Below, in pieces: positions 1-9,685 of a stretch of DNA of 64,000 nt. The DNA is from an uncultured Bacteroidales bacterium (GTDB lineage Bacteria; Bacteroidota; Bacteroidia; Bacteroidales; UBA932). Below the pieces are notes generated by a model. It was not told where the DNA came from and ran no database searches. It saw only the letters and a program-made list of their open reading frames with translations. Location of the stretch: positions 22,564-86,563 of the forward strand of contig ONOQ01000001.1 of the NCBI GenBank assembly GCA_900319485.1, given 5' to 3'. The position numbers and the translations under genes are program-made. Position 1 is the first letter of the stretch; the number at the start of each line of letters is the position of its first letter.

Positions 1-1605
1 GACCGTCATGGCGTCTTTCCAGCGGAGAAGGTCCCAGTAGCGGTGGTCTTCAAATGCCAGTTCCACGCGGCGCTCCTGCTTTACGGCGTTACGGAAATCC
101 GTCTTTGACGTGGCCGTAACGGCGGGAAGGGATGTGCTTGCGCTCTGGCGTACCTCCGTGAGAGCCTGGCGGGCGGTCATGCCGTAACCCTTTGGATCGG
201 CATCCGGACCGTAGGCCTCGTTCATTGCCTCGGCATAGTTCAGAAGGACCTCGGCATAGCGGTAGAGCGGCCAGATATGGTCTGTGCTGCCGCCTTCCAC
301 AAGGTTGAGGTTGGGGGCCAGGAACTTACGCAGATAGTATCCGGTGGGGCTTGCGCCTGCAACGCGGGAGTCGTAGGCGCCTCCCTTGGACTCGTCAATT
401 ACGTTGCCGTTCCAGGTGCTGCCGTTACAGACAATTGTAGCCGCAAGGCGGGGATCCCTGTTTGCGTAAGGATCCGGCACCTCAGGGCCTACATACTCGT
501 AAGCGTCCACAAGGTTCTGTGTAGGGCACACTCCGCTGTTTCCGCCGCGGGTGCCGATAGGATAGTTGGCCGCCTCCGGGGCGCTGCCGGCCGCCTGGCG
601 GATAAGGAAGATGGACTCGGTGTCCGATGTGGCGTTGTTCTTTATGAAGTAGTTGCCGTAGTCCCTGTTGACGGGCATATGCCAGTCGGGATAAGTGCGG
701 GCGCCTTCGCCAAAGCCGAAGCCCTTTGCAAAGACCGCCTTCCTCATCTGGATGACGTCATTTGCCGCTTCCGCAGCCTTTTCCCACTTCTCCACATCGT
801 CCATAGGGTTGTTGCGGGGGCTTGCCGCGTAAAGGAGCACGCGGGCCTTGACGGCAAGGGCCGACGTGCGGTCCCATCGGCCTGTCTCGTCGCGGAAATT
901 CCAGTTTGTTACGTCTGCAATTGCGTTTTCCGGGGTCTCGTCCAGGGCTACTCTCCAGTCTAGGTTGAGCTCATTCAGGTGGTCGTCGATGAGTTTTACG
1001 ATATGGTCCACTACTTCGTCGTAGGAAGCCTGGCGGGCAATGCCGGTCTCAGGGTCCAGAAGCGGAACGCCGCCGTACATCTTAAGGAGTTCACCGTAGT
1101 AGTAGGCCTCCGCAATGTAGGCCTCGGCCCTCTGCCATCCAAGGTTGATGCAGTCTCGCTTATAGGCCTTGGGCTGCTCCGTGCTGTAGATGGTGCCGTC
1201 CGGGTTATACACCGTGCTGGTGTCCCTGTTCAGCGCAAGGAAATCTTCCCCGCCCTTGGCGTATTCCAGGAAGAAACGCGCCGCGCGGATTCCCTCGTAG
1301 CAGTTGGTGTACTTGTAGGAAAGCGGGTTAAGATCGGCCGATAGAAGGCCCCTGTTGAAGGTCTGGGCCTCGGACGTAGGCGCCGCCTGCTCGGCTTCGT
1401 CGGAAGCGCTGGCAAAGAGGTTCCCGTCAATCACGTTGAAGCCGTTCCCCATAGGGGTATAATATGCATAGGCGAAACTTGTGAGCGTGCTGGAACGGGT
1501 CTGAAGCCTGTCCATCGTGTCAAACACGTCCGTGCGGGTGTCCAGGAATTTGGAGCAGGCGCATACTGAAAGCGCCGCTGCAAGTATGATGTAAATCCTC
1601 TTCAT
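1..1605 (-). CDS. SusD/RagB-family outer-membrane lipoprotein, 3' end cut by window edge
   Basis: SusD-like proteins are surface lipoproteins that cap a SusC transporter and bind the glycan. The start at 1605 encodes MKRIYIILAAALSVCACSKF, a signal peptide ending in a lipobox Cys. The frame stays open to base 1. Visible family features are the N-terminal TPR-like helices (TNCYEGIRAARFFLEYA, AEAYYYGELLKMYGGVPL) and the late segments around PLYRYAEVLLNYAEAMNEA and KQERRVELAFEDHRYWDLLRW, which normally lie close to the C-terminus, so little is missing. It starts 3 bases after the stop of the susC-like gene at 1609-4347, so the two are certainly cotranscribed. The substrate cannot be read from the sequence. 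It is the second SusD of a tandem susCD arrangement. Confidence 0.93.
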   Translation of the reverse strand, partial: MKRIYIILAAALSVCACSKFLDTRTDVFDTMDRLQTRSSTLTSFAYAYYTPMGNGFNVIDGNLFASASDEAEQAAPTSEAQTFNRGLLSADLNPLSYKYTNCYEGIRAARFFLEYAKGGEDFLALNRDTSTVYNPDGTIYSTEQPKAYKRDCINLGWQRAEAYIAEAYYYGELLKMYGGVPLLDPETGIARQASYDEVVDHIVKLIDDHLNELNLDWRVALDETPENAIADVTNWNFRDETGRWDRTSALAVKARVLLYAASPRNNPMDDVEKWEKAAEAANDVIQMRKAVFAKGFGFGEGARTYPDWHMPVNRDYGNYFIKNNATSDTESIFLIRQAAGSAPEAANYPIGTRGGNSGVCPTQNLVDAYEYVGPEVPDPYANRDPRLAATIVCNGSTWNGNVIDESKGGAYDSRVAGASPTGYYLRKFLAPNLNLVEGGSTDHIWPLYRYAEVLLNYAEAMNEAYGPDADPKGYGMTARQALTEVRQSASTSLPAVTATSKTDFRNAVKQERRVELAFEDHRYWDLLRWKDAMTV

Positions 1606-1608
1606 ATC

Positions 1609-4347
1609 TTAGAAACTGATTTGAAGTCCCAGGTTGACCGCCTTTGAAGCGGGATATCCGTAATTGACCGTTTCCGGGTCCATCTTGTACTTGCTCAGAA
1701 GGCTGCTGAGTGTGAGGAGGTTATACCCCGTGAGGCATACGCGGAAGTTCTTGATTACCCTGCTGTTGACGGGAATGGTGTAACCAAGTTCCACTTCCTG
1801 CAGGCGTACCCACGCGTTGTCCTTGATCCAGAAGGAACTCAGGCGGTAGTTGTTGTCGTTCTGTCCGGTGGAAAGACGGGGATATGTGGCCGTGTTCCTG
1901 GTGTCCAGTTTTGCTTCCGGGTAGTATACCCAGGCGCCCTGAGCCCATTCGAATGCCGTTCCGTAGTTGAGGAAGGGCTTCCATTCGTCGTAGTCAAGAA
2001 GGTTCACCGTGGAGCCGGCGCTTCCGGTGATGAGAAGGGCCAGGTCAAAGCCCTTGAACCGGGCCTGGGCCCCAAGGCTGGCGACCAGCGAAGGATACGA
2101 AGGATTGCCTATCCTCACAATGTCAGTGTCGTCAATGTACTCGTCGCCGTCCTGGTTCCTGTACTTGAGGTCACCGGGCTGGATGGCGCCGTAAAGCGGA
2201 ACGGGCTGTCCAATGTTCAGTTCTCCGTCCATATCGAAGTCCTTGATCTGGTAGAAGCCGATGCTTTCAAGACCCATCCTGGTGCCGTAGGGAAGCCCTG
2301 TAGCGGCATTGTAAGGGTACTTGGTGCCGATTTCTCCCATCTCCAGGACCTTGTTCTTCGCGTAGAGGACGCTTCCGTAGACGCTCCAGTCAACGGGGCC
2401 GCTTGTCCTTGCAAACACAAAGGATGCGTCCACGCCCTGGTTTATCATCCTGCCAAGGTTGGAGTAAGCCACCTGGACGCCGTTATAATCCATAAGGGTG
2501 TTGTCCCTTGTGAGGATGCCGGTGCGGTAATCCACAAAGTAATCGGCATTAATGGTAAGGGCGTTCCAGAGGGTTGTCTCAATGCCGATATTGCCCTTCA
2601 GGCTCTTTTCAGCAGTAACATTGGCGTTGCCTTCAAACAACGGGCGGATGCCGCTTGCCCCGCCGCCGAAGTTGGGACCCATACCCTGGACAAAGCTTCC
2701 CGTCCAGGTATAGTACTGCTGATAGAGGTATCGGCCATTAGTCTCAAATCCGTCAATTCCAACGTAGGCTTCCGTTGCACCGGTAAAGCCTGCCGATGCC
2801 CTCAGCCTCAGTTTGTTGACCACCGGGTTACCCTTCAGGAAATCCTCGTTGGAGGCATTCCAGCCAAAGGAAACGGTGGGATAGGGAACAAACTGCTTTC
2901 CGGGAGCATAGGCATCTGAGCCGAAGACGGACAGGCCAAGCCCTGCGTCGTAGCGGTTGTCGTAGGACCAGTCGGCCCTGGCGGTGAAGTTGGCGTAGCG
3001 GTACTTCCAGTTGTAGAAGGCGCTGCCGCTGCCGTTGAAATCGGAGATGTTGGCGGCAAGTTTTGCGTTTATCCTGTGAAGACCAAGTTGTCCGTCCCAG
3101 CCAAGGATCACGTTGCCCTGCATCCAGCGCTCCTTGCCGGAACTCCAGTATCCGTTGGAACGGATGTAGGTGGAGACATCGGCAGTCTGGGGAACGCCGC
3201 CGCTGTAACGGGCGTAAGTGTTTGTCTTGGCGGTATTTCCAATTGTCCTTGAATAGAAGGAGAAGCCTTCCTGGATGTACAGGCCCGGGAGAAGGAAGCC
3301 AAAGTCTTCCCTGAACTTGAAGTTGGCCTGCATCAGTTTGGTGCGGCTTGTGGTCCAGCCCTGTCCGGCAAGTGAACCAACCGGGTTGTTGGGATAAACC
3401 GCCGTACCGGAGAAGTTGGAAATGGGATCCGTGGCGTCCTTGTCAAATATGGGGTAAATATTTGACGGATAACTCATTACGTCGTTCACTAGTTGATAGA
3501 CGCTGTAATTGGGGCGGTTGCGGTCTTCAAGACGTCCGCCCAGGTCTACGCTCACCGTGAAAATGTCGTTGAGTTTCATATCAAGGTTGGTACGTACGCC
3601 GTATTTCACAAAGGAAACGTTCTTGGTGCGGTCCGTATTCCTGACGTTGAGGAAACCCTGCTGGTTGGCATAATCCAGAACTACGCTATATTTGGCGTTC
3701 TGGGAGCCGCCGCGGATGGAGAGGCTTCCGTCGGCATAACCCGTGACTGGCTTGAAAACTTCGTCGTACCAGTTCACGTCAATGCCTTCCCCGGCCTTGT
3801 AGGCGTTCATGGCCTCAAAGTCGTAGTAGGGATCCCACTCACGGCCGTGGTCGTTGCTCCAGGCCTGGTTGTAAAGGCGGGCGTATGCGTAGGAGCCAAG
3901 GGGCTTTGCCACGTTGATTGGCATCTGGACGCCGCCGCGGGTCTTGAACGTAATCACGGGAGCGCCTTCGGAGCCCCTCTTGGTGGTTATTGCAAGTACG
4001 CCGTTGGCGCCGTTCATACCGTATTCGGCAAGATCGGCCGCATTCTTGCAAATTACCACGGACTCTATTTCCTCCGGGGAGAGGTAACTGATGAAGTCCT
4101 GCTGGACCTCGAATCCGTCCACGAATATCTTGAGGGTATTTATGTCCGTTCCCTGCGCGTAGGAGCCTATTCCGCGTATCATCATACGCGCGGCGCCGGC
4201 GCCCGGAGTTCCGTCGTTACGGATGACGATGAGTCCCGGATACTTGCCCTCAAGGGCGTCCGTAAAGTTGGCAAGGTCCTGGGAATATCCGCTGAAGGAT
4301 CCAAGGATAAGTCCCGCCAAAGCTGCTATAATGGAATATCTTTTCAT
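1609..4347 (-). CDS. Short SusC/RagA-type TonB-dependent transporter lacking the N-terminal extension
   Basis: Outer-membrane TonB-dependent transporter that imports oligosaccharide (or peptide) with its SusD partner. The 912-residue product has a signal peptide (MKRYSIIAALAGLILGSFSGYSQ) and then goes almost at once into the plug domain: ARMMIRGIGSYAQG, LKIFVDGFEV, IESVVICKNAADLAEYGMNGANGVLAITTKRG. The usual carboxypeptidase-regulatory-like domain and the region carrying the TonB box are not visible, and the protein is about 100-200 residues shorter than its neighbour at 6227-9571. The barrel looks complete and ends in the expected aromatic residue (GLQISF). It lies 19 bases after the upstream susD and 3 bases before the next one. 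How it couples to TonB is unclear; an alternative is a partner-dependent or degenerate pore. Confidence 0.92.
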   Translation of the reverse strand: MKRYSIIAALAGLILGSFSGYSQDLANFTDALEGKYPGLIVIRNDGTPGAGAARMMIRGIGSYAQGTDINTLKIFVDGFEVQQDFISYLSPEEIESVVICKNAADLAEYGMNGANGVLAITTKRGSEGAPVITFKTRGGVQMPINVAKPLGSYAYARLYNQAWSNDHGREWDPYYDFEAMNAYKAGEGIDVNWYDEVFKPVTGYADGSLSIRGGSQNAKYSVVLDYANQQGFLNVRNTDRTKNVSFVKYGVRTNLDMKLNDIFTVSVDLGGRLEDRNRPNYSVYQLVNDVMSYPSNIYPIFDKDATDPISNFSGTAVYPNNPVGSLAGQGWTTSRTKLMQANFKFREDFGFLLPGLYIQEGFSFYSRTIGNTAKTNTYARYSGGVPQTADVSTYIRSNGYWSSGKERWMQGNVILGWDGQLGLHRINAKLAANISDFNGSGSAFYNWKYRYANFTARADWSYDNRYDAGLGLSVFGSDAYAPGKQFVPYPTVSFGWNASNEDFLKGNPVVNKLRLRASAGFTGATEAYVGIDGFETNGRYLYQQYYTWTGSFVQGMGPNFGGGASGIRPLFEGNANVTAEKSLKGNIGIETTLWNALTINADYFVDYRTGILTRDNTLMDYNGVQVAYSNLGRMINQGVDASFVFARTSGPVDWSVYGSVLYAKNKVLEMGEIGTKYPYNAATGLPYGTRMGLESIGFYQIKDFDMDGELNIGQPVPLYGAIQPGDLKYRNQDGDEYIDDTDIVRIGNPSYPSLVASLGAQARFKGFDLALLITGSAGSTVNLLDYDEWKPFLNYGTAFEWAQGAWVYYPEAKLDTRNTATYPRLSTGQNDNNYRLSSFWIKDNAWVRLQEVELGYTIPVNSRVIKNFRVCLTGYNLLTLSSLLSKYKMDPETVNYGYPASKAVNLGLQISF

Positions 4348-4366
4348 TGCTTCACGGATTTATCTG

Positions 4367-6214
4367 TTAATAACCGGGGTTCTGGGCTATCACGCCTTTG
4401 TTTACCTCATCCTGGCGGAAAGGCTCAAGGAACCACTTGGGGTGCCAGTAGCCTGTGTAGGAGTAGGCATCCCAGTAGGAAATGAGGGCTGCCATAGTGT
4501 TGGCTCCGTCCGTTGTGAGGAAGGAGATTTCCGTCATAGGGCCGCCAAGGATCTTGGTGCCGATATCCGGATGCTTCCAGTGCTTTACGTCGTAGTAGCG
4601 CTGGTTCTCTTCAAAGAATTCAAGGGCCCTTTCACGCACTATCAGTTCACGCAGTTTGGCCTGGTCACCTTCCGTCACGGACGGGAGGCCGGCGCGGTTG
4701 CGGATGATGTTGAGGTACTTGCGGGCGTTGGCGGCGTCTCCAAGTTCGTTGTAGCATTCGGCCAGGGACATATAGTTTTCGGCCAGGCGGAACAGCGGGA
4801 ACTCCAGCCAGCGGCGGGCGCCGGCCTTGTAGTAGAACTTGGTGGGAACGCCTATGGAGCGGCCCTCGGTGGCGCGGGACATGCTTGCGGCAATCTCTGC
4901 GCTGGAGGTGAGGCTTCCCATATACCAGATACCCTCGTTCCAGTTGGCGTCGCCGTCATTGGAGCGGCCGAATTTGCCGGGAACGCAGATATCCACCCTG
5001 AAGCGGGGCTCTATCTTATCGATGTTGGCTGCGAAGTCGGCGATGGGGCGCGGGGCCGCTTCTCCAACTACGGGCCAGTCAATGTCGTTGCCATCCGTAT
5101 CCCTGTAAAGGCGTACGAAGTTGGTGAGGACACCGCGGAGGGAACGTTCGCCGGCGTCCACATAGGCGCTCCAGTTGTAGCCCTCCGTCATGTTGTTGTA
5201 AACCTGCTGGTCACTTTCCACCTTGAAGGCAAGGAGAGTCTCCGGACCGTTGAGTTCCGACACTCCGCGGCCGTAGTCGTCAATAGCCTGCTCGAAGGAA
5301 TTGCGGTTGCCTTCTCCGGCGGTGAAAATTAGGTGTTTACCGTTGGCTTTAGCCCAGTTGATCACCGCAAGGTGGGCGTCAATGGCGGTCTGGTAGCGGT
5401 TAATGTCCTTTCCGCCCAACCAGATGAGGGAATCGGCGCTGTAGGCCATTCCAAACTCCTTGGCGTAGGACTCCTCGGCATTGAAAAGCGGACGCGCGGC
5501 GAAGGTGAGGAGGCGTGCCTTCATTGCAAGGACTGCGCCCTTGGTGATGCGTCCTTCCCACTTGTCTCCGCAGCCGGGCTCAATGTCGGTCCAGGTGTCG
5601 GGGAGGCGGTTTTCGGCCTCCTGGAGCATCTCAAGGGCAAATTCCAGAGTCTTCTGGGCCGATGCGCGGGGGAAGTTTATGTCGTCCGTCATATTGTTGG
5701 CCTGACGCACGATGGGAACGCCGCCCCAGCGCTGGAACATTCCTACATAACGGTATGCGATAAGCGCATAGGCCTCGCCCTTCATATACTCCTTCATTTC
5801 GGGGGAGATTTCGGGGCAGGTGTCTATGTTGGAGATGATGATCCAGCAGGAGCGGATCACCTCCCAGTTTTCGTTGAAGTTGGCCGGCGCGCCCTGGAAC
5901 TGCCCAGAGGCGTCCAGAACGGTGGTGGGGCCGTTCACAACCAGGTTATAGCCGGCGTGCCAACTGTAACCGCGGGTTATTTCTCCGGAGAGGGAGGCAA
6001 GGGTGCCGTGGTTGATGGCCCAGCCTTCGGGGAGGCCTTCGCGAAGACCGCGGTGATAGGCCCTCCAGAGCATTCCTTCCGTATCTTTCCGGTTGGAGAA
6101 TACGTCTTCAAGGTAAACGCTTCCGGTTACCTCCGGCATCTCCAGGAACAGGTTGCAGCCGGTAACTGAAAGGACGGCTGCGCTCAATGTTGCGATAATT
6201 TGTATCTTTTTCAT
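4367..6214 (-). CDS. SusD/RagB-family lipoprotein
   Basis: Surface glycan-binding partner of the SusC transporter encoded immediately upstream (12 bases away). The 615-residue product starts MKKIQIIATLSAAVLSVTGCNLF, with a lipobox ending at Cys20. Family features are the early TPR-like helices (MKEYMKGEAYALIAYRYVGMFQRWGGVPIV), the middle segment LAMKARLLTFAARPLF, and the late SusD block (FRLAENYMSLAECYNELGD, ARKYLNIIRNRAGLP, RERALEFFEENQRYYDVKHW). Length is normal to slightly long for the family. It is the first susD of the minus-strand locus. No enzyme gene is present within the visible part of the locus, so the substrate is unknown. Confidence 0.95.
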   Translation of the reverse strand: MKKIQIIATLSAAVLSVTGCNLFLEMPEVTGSVYLEDVFSNRKDTEGMLWRAYHRGLREGLPEGWAINHGTLASLSGEITRGYSWHAGYNLVVNGPTTVLDASGQFQGAPANFNENWEVIRSCWIIISNIDTCPEISPEMKEYMKGEAYALIAYRYVGMFQRWGGVPIVRQANNMTDDINFPRASAQKTLEFALEMLQEAENRLPDTWTDIEPGCGDKWEGRITKGAVLAMKARLLTFAARPLFNAEESYAKEFGMAYSADSLIWLGGKDINRYQTAIDAHLAVINWAKANGKHLIFTAGEGNRNSFEQAIDDYGRGVSELNGPETLLAFKVESDQQVYNNMTEGYNWSAYVDAGERSLRGVLTNFVRLYRDTDGNDIDWPVVGEAAPRPIADFAANIDKIEPRFRVDICVPGKFGRSNDGDANWNEGIWYMGSLTSSAEIAASMSRATEGRSIGVPTKFYYKAGARRWLEFPLFRLAENYMSLAECYNELGDAANARKYLNIIRNRAGLPSVTEGDQAKLRELIVRERALEFFEENQRYYDVKHWKHPDIGTKILGGPMTEISFLTTDGANTMAALISYWDAYSYTGYWHPKWFLEPFRQDEVNKGVIAQNPGY

Positions 6215-6226
6215 ATCCCTGTCCGT

Positions 6227-9200
6227 TTAGAAGTTAATATTCACACCCACGTTGGTGGTTCGGGTGAGCGGGAACACGTAGGATATGTTTCCTTCGCTGC
6301 CGCCAAGGTTGTCCTTGGTTTCGGGGTCAATTCCGTAACGGCTCATCTGGTCAAAGAGGGTGAGCACGTTGTTGGCGTTGACATAGATCCTGAGCATGGA
6401 GATCTTGGCCTTCCTGAGGAACGGGGAATTTGACGGGAATGTGTATCCCAGTTCTATATTCTTTATTCTCAGGTGGTCAGACGACAGTGCCCAGAGTTGG
6501 CTCTTTGGACCGAAGTCGTAGTGGTCCTGGCTGGCGTCATACACTGCGCGGGGGTAGGTGATGGGAGTGCCGGCGGCCACTTTTTCGGGAGTCCATCGGC
6601 CCTCATACTGCCACAGGAAGGCGTTTCCGGCCCTCTTGAAGAACGGGCTGGTGATACGGGCAATATAGTAGGAGCCCATAGCCGTACCGGAGAGCACAAC
6701 CTTGAGGTCAAAGCCCTTGTAACTTATGCCGATCTTTCCGCCGAAGTTCATCATGGGCCTGTTGGGATAGCCTATGGGGCCCTGGTCCTTGGAATCTATC
6801 ACGCCGTCGCCGTCAAGGTCTACGTACTTTATGTCGCCAAGGGTTACGGCGCCGGCGCTCTGCGCAAAGTACGGACGGTTGTTCAGTTCCTCGAGGGTGT
6901 CGTAGAAGCCGTCGGTCTTGTATCCGTAATACTGGCCGATTGAATGCCCCGTCTGGTTCATCCAGTCGTAGGGGTTGGGGGCCTCGGCCATATATTCTAT
7001 GGTGTTTTTGGCGTAGGTGACGTTACCTTCAATGTAATAGCGGAGGTCTCCGCGTTTTTCATTCCATCCAAGCACCAGTTCATAACCGCGGTTGGTGACG
7101 CGTCCAACGTTGACGGCCGCGGTGTCCCAGGAGGGAACGCCGAAGGTCACGGGGATTACGCCAAGCGTTGTGAGGATGTCGCGGCGGTTCTCATAGAAGA
7201 AATCGGCATTGAAATAGAGCCTGTCGCTGAAGAACTTGGTCTCAAGGCCGGCGCTTATCTTCTCAGATTTCTCCCAGGTTACCTGGGGGTTACCCAGCGC
7301 GCCTTCCGCAGAACCGGTGTAGATGGTGTTGTAGGAGCCCGTGCTGGTTCCGAACTGGTAGTAGTTACTCTGCAGTGAACCGGAAGAAGTTGTGCTTGTG
7401 AAGCTTCCCGGGCCCATATTGATCTGGTATGTGCCGGGGAGGTAGAGGTAGCGCTTGCCACCGATCTGGTCATTACCCACAAGGCCGTAACTTGCCCTTA
7501 TCTTGAAAAAGGTGAGCCAGGGGTTCTCCGGGAACCAGGGCTCGTTGGTAAGGACATAACCTGCCGACGCCGCGGGGAAGAAACCGAACCTTCTGTCGGC
7601 GGCGAAGTTCTCCGTGCCGTTGAGCGCGAAGTTCAGTTCAAGCAGGTAGCGGGTGTCGTAGTCGTAGGTGAGACGGGCCGATGTTCCGATAAGGCCGCTG
7701 GGGGTGTTGAAACTGTCGGAGGGCATCGTGTACTTGGTGGCGCGTCCAAGGAGGAGACCGCCAACGTTGTGCTTCCCGAAGTTGCCCTGGTAGTTGAGGA
7801 CTATATCGGCATAAAAGTCACGCATACCGCCCCAGGAGCCGGAGGAATAGCCGTCTGCGCCCACCGTGCCGCCGAAGAATTCAAGTTCATTGGGGTTGGT
7901 GATGCTGCGGCGAACGCGGTACTGGGGGATTGCGAAGGACTGGACCGCAACCTTGCTGTAGTTCTCCTGGTAGCGGACGCTGGCCTGGAGGTCAAGTCCC
8001 TTGAGGAGCCAGGAGAAGTCGTGGCGGAGACGCATGGTCACGTCCACGCGCGTATTTGATGTGGTACCCACGGAACGGCTCAGGAGAGCGGGCAGCCAGC
8101 CGCCTGTCATCTCGTTGTCCGTGCGTTTGTGGAGGCCTTCCTGGACTGAGTTCTGGGGGTAGTCGAAGTCCACAATCAGTTTGTCGTCCAGGATCATGCT
8201 GCGGTTTGTGAAGGGGTTGCCTTCGTAGATTATCTGCATTATGCCGCTGTACCTGCTGTAGAGCGAACCTGTGCCGGGACCGGTTGTGGAGCCGAACTGG
8301 CCGCTGGTGTTCACGCTGAGGGTGGTGTTCTTGAAAAGGTCCACGTCAATGTTGGCCCTCACGTTGTACCTCTGGTAGCGGGATCCGGTCTGGACGCCGA
8401 AGTAGTTGGCGTTCTGCATAATGGACTGCTGGTCGAAGTAGTTGAGGGAGACGTAGTATTTCACCCTTTCAGTACCGCCGGAGACGTTTACGTTGGCGCT
8501 CCACTGGGGGGCTATGCGGCTGTAGAGTTCCGCGTAGGCGTCGGAGGTGCCGTAGTAAAGGGCCGGACTTTCCTTGAGTTGCTGTTTCTGGGCGTCCGTG
8601 AGCCAGGTCATCGCATCCACCTCCGCGGGAGTGAAGTCCCTGTTGTTCTGGAATTTCCAGAGGTCGTCATCCGTGAACAGGTAATTCTGCAGCGGGGTGC
8701 TGCCGTAGCCTTCTACCTCGTTGCGGATGGCCTCGTTCCTGAACAGGGCGTATTCGTAGGAGGAAAGGCCGCGCTGTACGTTGGTTGCGCCCGTGAGGCC
8801 GAAGTTTCCGGAGAAACTCACCTTGGGGCGTCCCTGCTGGCCGCGGCGGGTGGTGACAATTATAACGCCGTTTGCCGCGCGGATACCGTACACTGCCGTT
8901 GAGGAGGCGTCCTTGAGCACGCTGATACCCAGAATGTCGTTGGGGTTCATTCCGTTGAGGATGCTCATAGCCTGCCTTGTGGGCTGCTCGATGCCGTCAA
9001 TTACAATGAGGGGAGACGTGCTTCCGGAATAGGAGGAGATACCGCGGATGGCGATATCGGCCGCATCCTGACCGGGTTCACCGGACACCGTCACGGCGCT
9101 GAGGCCGGGGGTGATACCCACAAGGGCCGATGAAACATTGGCTACCGGCGCCTGGATTACGTCGTCACCCGTGACGGCGGTGATTGCGCCTGTCACGTTC

Positions 9201-9571
9201 ACCTTTTTCTGGGTGGCGAACGCCGTGACAATGGTTTCCTGAAGCAGGAGTGCCTCTTCCTCCAGCGCAATGCGTATAGGAGCGCCGGCGCGGGCCTGGA
9301 AAGTGTAGTCTGCGTATCCTATCCAGGATACAACCAGCGTGGTGCCGGGGGTGGTCTCAATCACAAAATTGCCGTCAAGGTCCGTGATCACGCCGTTGGT
9401 GGTTCCCACTTCCAGGATACTGGCGCCTATTGCAGGCTCTCCGGTTTTGTCCGTGACCGTTCCCCTGACCACAATCTTGCGCCCTCCGGTGTCATTTCCG
9501 CCCTGGGCCAGAAGGGCCTGGGGGAGCAGAAAAGCCGCGCCTAAAAGGACACAAACTAACAGTTTTTTCAT
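6227..9571 (-). CDS. SusC/RagA-type TonB-dependent outer-membrane transporter
   Basis: Full-size SusC-like transporter (1114 residues from the chosen start). I chose the ATG at 9571 because it gives a clean signal peptide (MKKLLVCVLLGAAFLLPQALLAQ); a longer frame to 9670 adds 33 residues that do not look like a leader and would run through the probable promoter. Domains in order: carboxypeptidase-regulatory-like domain (about residues 30-115, VRGTVTDKTGEPAIGASILE), a linker containing ETIVTAFATQKK, the plug domain (IAIRGISSYSGS, PLIVIDGIEQ, SVLKDASSTAVYGIRAANGVIIVTTRRG), then a beta-barrel ending GVNINF. It is the first gene of the minus-strand operon and diverges from the beta-propeller regulator at 9686. 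Confidence 0.95.
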   Translation of the reverse strand: MKKLLVCVLLGAAFLLPQALLAQGGNDTGGRKIVVRGTVTDKTGEPAIGASILEVGTTNGVITDLDGNFVIETTPGTTLVVSWIGYADYTFQARAGAPIRIALEEEALLLQETIVTAFATQKKVNVTGAITAVTGDDVIQAPVANVSSALVGITPGLSAVTVSGEPGQDAADIAIRGISSYSGSTSPLIVIDGIEQPTRQAMSILNGMNPNDILGISVLKDASSTAVYGIRAANGVIIVTTRRGQQGRPKVSFSGNFGLTGATNVQRGLSSYEYALFRNEAIRNEVEGYGSTPLQNYLFTDDDLWKFQNNRDFTPAEVDAMTWLTDAQKQQLKESPALYYGTSDAYAELYSRIAPQWSANVNVSGGTERVKYYVSLNYFDQQSIMQNANYFGVQTGSRYQRYNVRANIDVDLFKNTTLSVNTSGQFGSTTGPGTGSLYSRYSGIMQIIYEGNPFTNRSMILDDKLIVDFDYPQNSVQEGLHKRTDNEMTGGWLPALLSRSVGTTSNTRVDVTMRLRHDFSWLLKGLDLQASVRYQENYSKVAVQSFAIPQYRVRRSITNPNELEFFGGTVGADGYSSGSWGGMRDFYADIVLNYQGNFGKHNVGGLLLGRATKYTMPSDSFNTPSGLIGTSARLTYDYDTRYLLELNFALNGTENFAADRRFGFFPAASAGYVLTNEPWFPENPWLTFFKIRASYGLVGNDQIGGKRYLYLPGTYQINMGPGSFTSTTSSGSLQSNYYQFGTSTGSYNTIYTGSAEGALGNPQVTWEKSEKISAGLETKFFSDRLYFNADFFYENRRDILTTLGVIPVTFGVPSWDTAAVNVGRVTNRGYELVLGWNEKRGDLRYYIEGNVTYAKNTIEYMAEAPNPYDWMNQTGHSIGQYYGYKTDGFYDTLEELNNRPYFAQSAGAVTLGDIKYVDLDGDGVIDSKDQGPIGYPNRPMMNFGGKIGISYKGFDLKVVLSGTAMGSYYIARITSPFFKRAGNAFLWQYEGRWTPEKVAAGTPITYPRAVYDASQDHYDFGPKSQLWALSSDHLRIKNIELGYTFPSNSPFLRKAKISMLRIYVNANNVLTLFDQMSRYGIDPETKDNLGGSEGNISYVFPLTRTTNVGVNINF

Positions 9572-9603
9572 ACTGGATTGATTATTAGTTGGTTCGGTTA
9601 ATG

Positions 9604-9611
9604 CAAATTTG
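9604..9611 (-). promoter_or_regulatory. Probable -7 element of the susCD operon
   Basis: On the minus strand this reads CAAATTTG, one mismatch from the Bacteroidota TAnnTTTG element, about 32 bases before the susC ATG. No strong -33 TTTG was found. It lies in the 114-base divergent space shared with the regulator. Confidence 0.4.
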
Positions 9612-9657
9612 GCGAAACCTTTTATCAAACTAGTGACCATTATTTCCAAAAAAAGTC

Positions 9658-9665
9658 TAACTTTG
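9658..9665 (+). promoter_or_regulatory. -7 element (TAACTTTG) of the beta-propeller/AraC regulator
   Basis: An exact TAnnTTTG match ends 20 bases before the ATG at 9686. It is placed back to back with the susC promoter candidate, so regulator and operon share one short control region. Confidence 0.6.
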
Positions 9666-9685
9666 TCCAAACATTTATATACGTA

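Noticed and set aside
1-9571. Assignment of a substrate to the first susCD locus
   Set aside because: No enzyme gene lies in the visible part, and the SusD sequences alone do not show specificity.
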